Source of the DNA: Deltaproteobacteria bacterium | GTDB lineage: Bacteria > Desulfobacterota > Desulfarculia > Adiutricales > Adiutricaceae | Assembly (NCBI GenBank): GCA_031269135.1 | Contig: JAISZP010000198.1 | Span: 1 to 9,151, forward strand | Length of the DNA stretch: 9,151 nt | Reading direction: 5' to 3' | Part shown: positions 5,777 to 9,151 of the stretch, in pieces | Position numbering within the stretch: the first letter of the stretch is position 1 | Layout of the letters: every line of letters starts with the position of its first letter | The notes under the pieces: generated by a model | What the model was told of the DNA's origin: nothing | The model's database searches: none | What the model saw: the letters and a program-made list of their open reading frames with translations, nothing else | Position numbers and translations under genes: made by a program

Positions 5777-7126
5777 ATGAATGAATCCAGCACCAACATC
5801 AAAGATTTTATTCCAATAGCCGATTCGCAAAACGCCAAATTTGATCTTTTTGGTTTGCCTTGGTTTTATTTTTGTTTATTCACTGTAGTCGTCATAGCGG
5901 CTACTTACCTAGGAAAACTGCCTGCCGGCATGGTAGGGGCTTTTCCTTTGATGATCGTCTTGGGGACTCTTTTTTCTCTGATAGGAGACAAAACTCCCTT
6001 AATCAACACCTTCCTCGGCGGCGGACCTATCGTGATCATTTTCGGCTCCGCCGCCCTGGCCACCTTCCACTGGCTGCCGGATTCCTCTTTGGAAAATATG
6101 ACGGTATTTATGAAGGGCGGAGGGTTTTTAGATTTTTACATCGCCTCCCTCATCACCGGTTCCATTATGGGCATGAACCGCCGTCTTCTCATCAACGCCG
6201 CCTTTCGGTATTTGCCCGTCATTTTAGGCGCCGTAGCGGTGGCTTTAGGCTTGGGCGCTCTAGTGGGCGCTTTGACCGGCTACGGGGCCCAGAAAGCTCT
6301 ATTTTTCATCTCCATCCCGATCATGGGCGGAGGAATGGGCGCCGGGGCCGTGCCTCTGGCTAAGATTTTCGGCGAGGGGCTGGGCACAGACCCCGCGACC
6401 ATGCTTTCAATCATGGTCCCAGCGGTGGCCTTAGGCAACGCCTTGGCCATCGTCTGCGGAGGAGTCTTAAATAGGGTCGGTCAGAGCTGGCGTTCTATTT
6501 GCGGCGATGGTCATCTGATGAAGATCGGGGGCGATAAAGCGGCCGATGAGCTTGAGGTCCAGGAAGAATACAAACGCGTTCGCGACAAGATCGACTTGAT
6601 CTCCATGGGATCGGGACTTCTGATAGCCACTACCTTTTTTGCGGTCGGCGGCCTTTTGAATTTACTCTTCCCAGCAGTACACAGTTACGCTTGGATGATC
6701 CTGTCGGTCGCCGTCATCAAGGCCTTGGGGATTTTCAGCCAAAAGCTGGAGATCTGCTGCTACCAGTGGTTTCAGTTCGTCATGAAAAACCTGACGGGGG
6801 TCCTGTTGGTCGGCATCGGCGTGGCCTACACCAATTTGAACGAAGTGGCCGCCGCCTTCACCGGTCAATACTTGCTTTTGGTCGGAGTGACCGTGATCGG
6901 GGCCATTTTCGGGGCAGGTCTCACCGGTAAGCTGGTGGGTTTTTTCCCCATCGAGTCGGCCATAACGGGCGGCCTTTGCATGGCCAACATGGGCGGGACC
7001 GGCGATGTGGCCGTTTTGTCGGCGGCCAAGCGCATGGAACTTATGCCTTTCGCTCAAATTTCCTCACGTATCGGCGGGGCTTTTATGCTGATACTGTCAA
7101 GCGTCATTTTGCAGATCTTCGGTTGA
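5777..7126 (+). CDS. 2-hydroxycarboxylate:Na+ symporter (MaeN/CitS family), probably malate
   Basis: 449 residues, typical for the 2HCT family. The start ATG 5777 has GAGGGGA just upstream (5767-5773). A short hydrophilic N-terminus precedes about eleven hydrophobic segments with a cytoplasmic loop (about 245-275). Both family GGxG re-entrant loops are present: GGGMGAGAVPLA at 184-195 and MGGTGD at 405-410. R431 in SSRIGGA corresponds to the conserved substrate-binding Arg (R428 in CitS, from memory). In CitS a second Arg (R402) precedes the loop; here that place is Met405, which suits a dicarboxylate better than citrate. It acts in the inner membrane, importing malate or a related hydroxy acid with Na+. 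It is divergent from the kinase-regulator pair and co-directional with malic enzyme 313 bases downstream; no citrate lyase genes are in view. Family very sure, substrate inferred. Confidence 0.93.
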   Translation: MNESSTNIKDFIPIADSQNAKFDLFGLPWFYFCLFTVVVIAATYLGKLPAGMVGAFPLMIVLGTLFSLIGDKTPLINTFLGGGPIVIIFGSAALATFHWLPDSSLENMTVFMKGGGFLDFYIASLITGSIMGMNRRLLINAAFRYLPVILGAVAVALGLGALVGALTGYGAQKALFFISIPIMGGGMGAGAVPLAKIFGEGLGTDPATMLSIMVPAVALGNALAIVCGGVLNRVGQSWRSICGDGHLMKIGGDKAADELEVQEEYKRVRDKIDLISMGSGLLIATTFFAVGGLLNLLFPAVHSYAWMILSVAVIKALGIFSQKLEICCYQWFQFVMKNLTGVLLVGIGVAYTNLNEVAAAFTGQYLLLVGVTVIGAIFGAGLTGKLVGFFPIESAITGGLCMANMGGTGDVAVLSAAKRMELMPFAQISSRIGGAFMLILSSVILQIFG

Positions 7127-7196
7127 TCTGTAATGGTTGATCTGTAATGCTTGATCTGTAATGGTCATTCGATGAAGGTCGGTCGATGAAGGTCGA
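7121..7196 (+). repeat. Two adjoining 14-bp tandem arrays at the symporter stop codon
   Basis: GGTTGATCTGTAAT occurs at 7121-7134 and 7135-7148, with a one-base variant at 7149-7162. The first copy contains the stop codon TGA (7124-7126). A second 14-bp pair follows, TCGATGAAGGTCGG (7169-7182) and TCGATGAAGGTCGA (7183-7196). The copies are nearly identical, so the duplication is recent. Confidence 0.85.
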
Positions 7197-7210
7197 CCGA
7201 TAGGTCGACC
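7191..7210. repeat. Perfect 8-bp stem-loop downstream of the symporter
   Basis: GGTCGACC occurs at 7191-7198 and 7203-7210 with GATA between. The octamer is its own reverse complement, so the two copies form an 8-bp G+C-rich hairpin with a tetraloop. No T-tract follows, so it could protect an mRNA end or act in attenuation; it overlaps the 14-bp repeat. Confidence 0.5.
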
Positions 7211-7273
7211 AAGACAAAGACTTGCGAATGAATCGGTCCAAAGATCGTCGATGGCGCTCGAAGACTTAAGCTA

Positions 7274-7344
7274 AGTCTGCTATTATTAGGGCTGCCGTCA
7301 TTAGGTCTGCGTCATTAGTTTGCTGATGTCAGGTCCGCAGGACC
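7274..7344 (+). repeat. 14-15 bp degenerate tandem array between symporter and malic enzyme
   Basis: Units AGTCTGCTATTATT (7274), AGGGCTGCCGTCATT (7288), AGGTCTGCGTCATT (7303), AGTTTGCTGATGTC (7317) and AGGTCCGCAGGACC (7331) follow without gaps. They share AG-[GT]-TGC...TCATT. The array is preceded by a small hairpin, AGACTTA (7262-7268) with TAAGTCT (7272-7278). It is part of the 313-base gap between the two plus-strand genes, which contains no ORF. Confidence 0.6.
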
Positions 7345-7371
7345 GCTGTCGTGCTTGAGTTGTTACACCTT

Positions 7372-7415
7372 GGGCGCCGCCGAGGCGCCCCTGTCTGGTC
7401 CAGTTTAAAAACTGG
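7372..7415 (+). promoter_or_regulatory. Two inverted repeats upstream of malic enzyme
   Basis: GGGCGCC (7372-7378) and GGCGCCC (7384-7390) form a strong 7-bp hairpin with loop GCCGA. Ten bases on, CCAGTTTAAAAACTGG (7400-7415) is a near-perfect palindrome ending 14 bases before the ribosome site. The first could be a leader hairpin or weak terminator without a T-tract. The second looks like an operator for a dimeric regulator or a hairpin close to the start. No clear promoter was identified in the gap, so co-transcription with the symporter remains possible. Confidence 0.45.
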
Positions 7416-7429
7416 CATAAGATATTTAT

Positions 7430-7433
7430 GGAG
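7430..7433 (+). promoter_or_regulatory. Ribosome binding site deciding the malic enzyme start
   Basis: GGAG at 7430-7433 stands 6 bases before the ATG at 7440. The in-frame ATG at 7428 overlaps it and has no comparable site, and the family begins like MDYGKKAVEKHREWRGK, so 7440 is preferred. Confidence 0.65.
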
Positions 7434-7439
7434 AAAAAT

Positions 7440-8618
7440 ATGGATTACGGTAAGAAAGCCGTTGAAAAACACCGCGAGTGGCGTGGCAAGCTGGAGATAA
7501 TACCTAAAATGCCAATCGCTTCAAAAGACGATTTGTCTATAGCCTACACCCCCGGGGTGGCTCAGCCCTGTTTGGAGATACAGAAAGACCCATCCCTTAG
7601 CTACGAACTCACAGGCCGTTGGAACACCGTAGCCGTGGTCACCGACGGTACGGCTGTTTTAGGTTTGGGAGACATCGGCCCAGAGGCCAGCATGCCGGTC
7701 ATGGAAGGCAAATGCGTTCTTTTTAAGGCCTTCGGCGATGTGGATGCCGTGCCGATCTGTATTCGCTCCAAAGAGGTCGATGTCATCGTCGAAACTGTGG
7801 CCCTCTTAGCCGGCAGTTTCGGCGGCGTAAATCTTGAAGATATCTCAGCTCCCCGCTGTTTCGAGATAGAGCGCAAACTCAAAGAACGCTGCGACATTCC
7901 TATTTTCCACGACGACCAGCACGGCACCGCCGTCGTGGTCTTAGCCGCCATGCTCAACGCCCTAAAAATAGTAGGCAAGAACCTTTCATCCGTTAGAGTG
8001 GTCACCAGCGGGGCTGGGGCGGCCGGGGTGGCCATCATCCGACTCTTGATGGCCATGGGCCTCAAAGACGTGATCATGTGCGACCGCCAGGGGGCTATCT
8101 GGAAAGGTCGAGAGGGCTTAAACGAGGAAAAAGTCCTCATGGCTGAGATGTCGAATCGCAAGGGCCTTAAAGGCAGCTTAGCCGAAGTGATAAAGGGAGC
8201 CGACATCTTCATCGGGGTATCAGCTCCCGGCACAGTCACCCAGGACATGATCAAGTCGATGGCCCCTAAACCCATCCTCTTTCCTATGGCCAACCCCACC
8301 CCCGAGATAATGCCCGATCTGGCCTTAGCTGCGGGAGCCGCCATCGTCGGCACAGGTCGCAGCGACTTTCCCAACCAGATCAATAACGTCTTGGCTTTCC
8401 CAGGGATCTTCAGAGGAGTCTTCGACGTTAGGGCCGACGACATCAACGATTCGATGAAGATCGCCGCCGCCTTCGCCATCGCCGACCTGGTCCAGCCTTC
8501 GGAACTTAAGGCTGACTACATCCTTCCGGCGGCCTTCGACCCTCGCGTCAAGGAGGCTGTGGCTAAGGCCGTGGCCAAGGCGGCCATTGAGAGCGGAGCG
8601 GCGATAAAGCGCTCTTAA
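7440..8618 (+). CDS. Malic enzyme, short bacterial form (NAD-type likely)
   Basis: 392 residues from ATG 7440, the usual length of single-unit bacterial malic enzymes and without the phosphotransacetylase-like extension of MaeB. It oxidatively decarboxylates malate to pyruvate and CO2 in the cytoplasm. N-terminal catalytic domain (about 1-160): Y36 in AYTPGVA, K91 in MEGKCVLFK, metal ligands E133/D134 (NLEDISAP) and D159 in FHDDQHGTA. The Rossmann domain carries GAGAAG (191-196), and an Asp at the end of the second strand (D215, MCDRQGAI) favours NAD+ over NADP+. PMANPTPEI (282-290) and the NQINNVLAFPGIF segment (312-324) are also family hallmarks. It follows the symporter, so imported malate would be used directly. 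The complementary strand carries a 292-codon open frame (8479-7601) that is only a shadow of this gene. An intrinsic terminator follows. Confidence 0.95.
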   Translation: MDYGKKAVEKHREWRGKLEIIPKMPIASKDDLSIAYTPGVAQPCLEIQKDPSLSYELTGRWNTVAVVTDGTAVLGLGDIGPEASMPVMEGKCVLFKAFGDVDAVPICIRSKEVDVIVETVALLAGSFGGVNLEDISAPRCFEIERKLKERCDIPIFHDDQHGTAVVVLAAMLNALKIVGKNLSSVRVVTSGAGAAGVAIIRLLMAMGLKDVIMCDRQGAIWKGREGLNEEKVLMAEMSNRKGLKGSLAEVIKGADIFIGVSAPGTVTQDMIKSMAPKPILFPMANPTPEIMPDLALAAGAAIVGTGRSDFPNQINNVLAFPGIFRGVFDVRADDINDSMKIAAAFAIADLVQPSELKADYILPAAFDPRVKEAVAKAVAKAAIESGAAIKRS

Positions 8619-8637
8619 CGTTTTTTCATGTTGCCTC

Positions 8638-8669
8638 AAGACGTTTTAAAGTCGTTTAAGATGTCTTTT
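8638..8669 (+). terminator. Intrinsic terminator of malic enzyme
   Basis: Bases 8638-8650 pair with 8655-8667 in a 13-bp stem (AAGACGTTTTAAA with TTTAAGATGTCTT, two G-U pairs) closing a GTCG tetraloop. The stem ends in a run of four T (8666-8669). It begins 20 bases after the stop codon. The stem is A/T-rich and the T-tract short, but placement and length fit well. Confidence 0.6.
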
Positions 8670-8687
8670 ATCGACGCTGCAGCGTGA

Positions 8688-8742
8688 TTTTTGATTGCAT
8701 TATATTTTTTGATTGTATTTTTTGAATGTATTTTTGATTGAG
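8688..8742 (+). repeat. 13-bp T-rich tandem array
   Basis: TTTTTTGATTGTA (8705-8717) is followed by TTTTTTGAATGTA (8718-8730), flanked by partial copies at 8688-8704 (TTTTTGATTGCATTATA) and 8731-8742 (TTTTTGATTGAG). It lies just after the palindrome ACGCTGCAGCGT (8674-8685). From here to about 8924 no gene is visible, only A/T-rich DNA. Confidence 0.7.
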
Positions 8743-8924
8743 TGGAACATGCGTTTTTATCTTTTTAAGCGTCTTTTGGACGATAATTTCGGTCTGAAGT
8801 TTTGCGATTCAAGAAATGTTTCACGGTAAATGAAAGGAGAGTTCCCCGTTTTTTCTTTTCTTTTAAATTTTCGACTAAATCATTCAACTTTTTTAGATAT
8901 AAATATTTGAATACAATTCAGAGC

Positions 8925-9039
8925 CATCCCAATCTATGGCTCCAAACCAATCTATAGGGTCTGAATCGATCTATAGGATCTGAAAAGACCGACAAGATCC
9001 CAACAGATCGATAGGATCCGAACCAGCTCTTTCGGATGT
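8925..9039 (+). repeat. 19-bp tandem array (about 6 units)
   Basis: Units start at 8925, 8944, 8964, 8983, 9002 and 9021 with a step of 19 or 20. The clearest are AATCGATCTATAGGATCTG (8964) and AACAGATCGATAGGATCCG (9002). The array opens next to a 7-bp inverted repeat, GAGCCAT (8921-8927) with ATGGCTC (8936-8942). A minus-strand open frame across it (9124-8918) is made of the repeat and is not taken as a gene. Confidence 0.7.
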
Positions 9040-9119
9040 GTTTTATTCCAGGCATTGCAGTTGCTGGGGAATCGGGATAGGCGCCGTCGAGAGGCAAGGT
9101 GAGGGCGATTCGACTTTGG

Positions 9120-9151
9120 CCCAATCTTGACCCAATCTTGACCTTGATCCG
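9120..9151 (+). repeat. 11-bp tandem repeat at the right edge
   Basis: CCCAATCTTGA occurs at 9120-9130 and 9131-9141, followed by CCTTGATCCG running off the window. The array may continue beyond the edge. Confidence 0.6.

Noticed and set aside
6662..7057. Minus-strand ORF of 131 codons inside the symporter
   Set aside because: Antisense shadow, His/Gly/Asp-rich composition typical of reading a membrane-protein gene backwards.
7601..8479. Long minus-strand ORF (292 codons) opposite malic enzyme
   Set aside because: Shadow of the strongly supported malic enzyme gene; its product is low-complexity Ser/Thr/Lys/Pro-rich with no motif.
8918..9124. Minus-strand ORF over the 19-bp array
   Set aside because: Made of the repeat, no ribosome site or family likeness.

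Overview
The window is bacterial DNA carrying a four-gene C4-dicarboxylate (probably malate) uptake and oxidation module, next to a decaying region that holds a Rpn/PD-(D/E)XK-type gene with three tandem copies of its 3' end. The taxon cannot be fixed from the sequence. Shine-Dalgarno starts, a sigma70-like promoter and the gene families all say bacterium. A MalK/MalR-type two-component system beside a MaeN-type symporter and a short malic enzyme resembles the Bacillus malate system, but the same set occurs in other anaerobic and fermentative bacteria. The coding DNA is of moderate G+C, while the gaps between genes are loose and rich in repeats.

Layout. Bases 1-59 are the last codons of an unidentified gene, followed by a 13-bp inverted repeat (62-126). 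Bases 127-1242 show no convincing gene. Bases 1243-1983 encode a Rpn-like protein whose C-terminal tail has been cut off by a stop and a frame break; the lost tail is still readable at 1995-2177. The tail plus its terminator hairpin is then repeated twice more (from about 2187 and 2531), giving a small intact ORF (2220-2480) and a broken one (2531-2787). On the minus strand, 5336-3663 encodes a CitA/DcuS-type sensor kinase and 3575-2880 a CitB/DcuR-type response regulator. Divergently, 5777-7126 encodes a 2-hydroxycarboxylate/Na+ symporter and 7440-8618 a malic enzyme, ending in a good intrinsic terminator (8638-8669).

How it fits together (inference from family knowledge): the kinase senses an external C4-dicarboxylate through its periplasmic domain and phosphorylates the regulator. 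The regulator would act in the 440-bp divergent region to switch on the symporter. The symporter brings malate in with sodium, and the malic enzyme converts it to pyruvate, CO2 and NADH. Residues remembered as separating dicarboxylate from citrate recognition point to the dicarboxylate side in both the sensor and the transporter.

The most unusual things are (a) the tandem triplication of the Rpn C-terminal tail, which recalls the reported inhibitory C-terminal fragments made inside rpn genes, and (b) the fact that every gap around the malate genes holds its own short tandem array with a different unit (15-16, 14, 14-15, 13, 19 and 11 bp), including about ten units abutting the kinase promoter.
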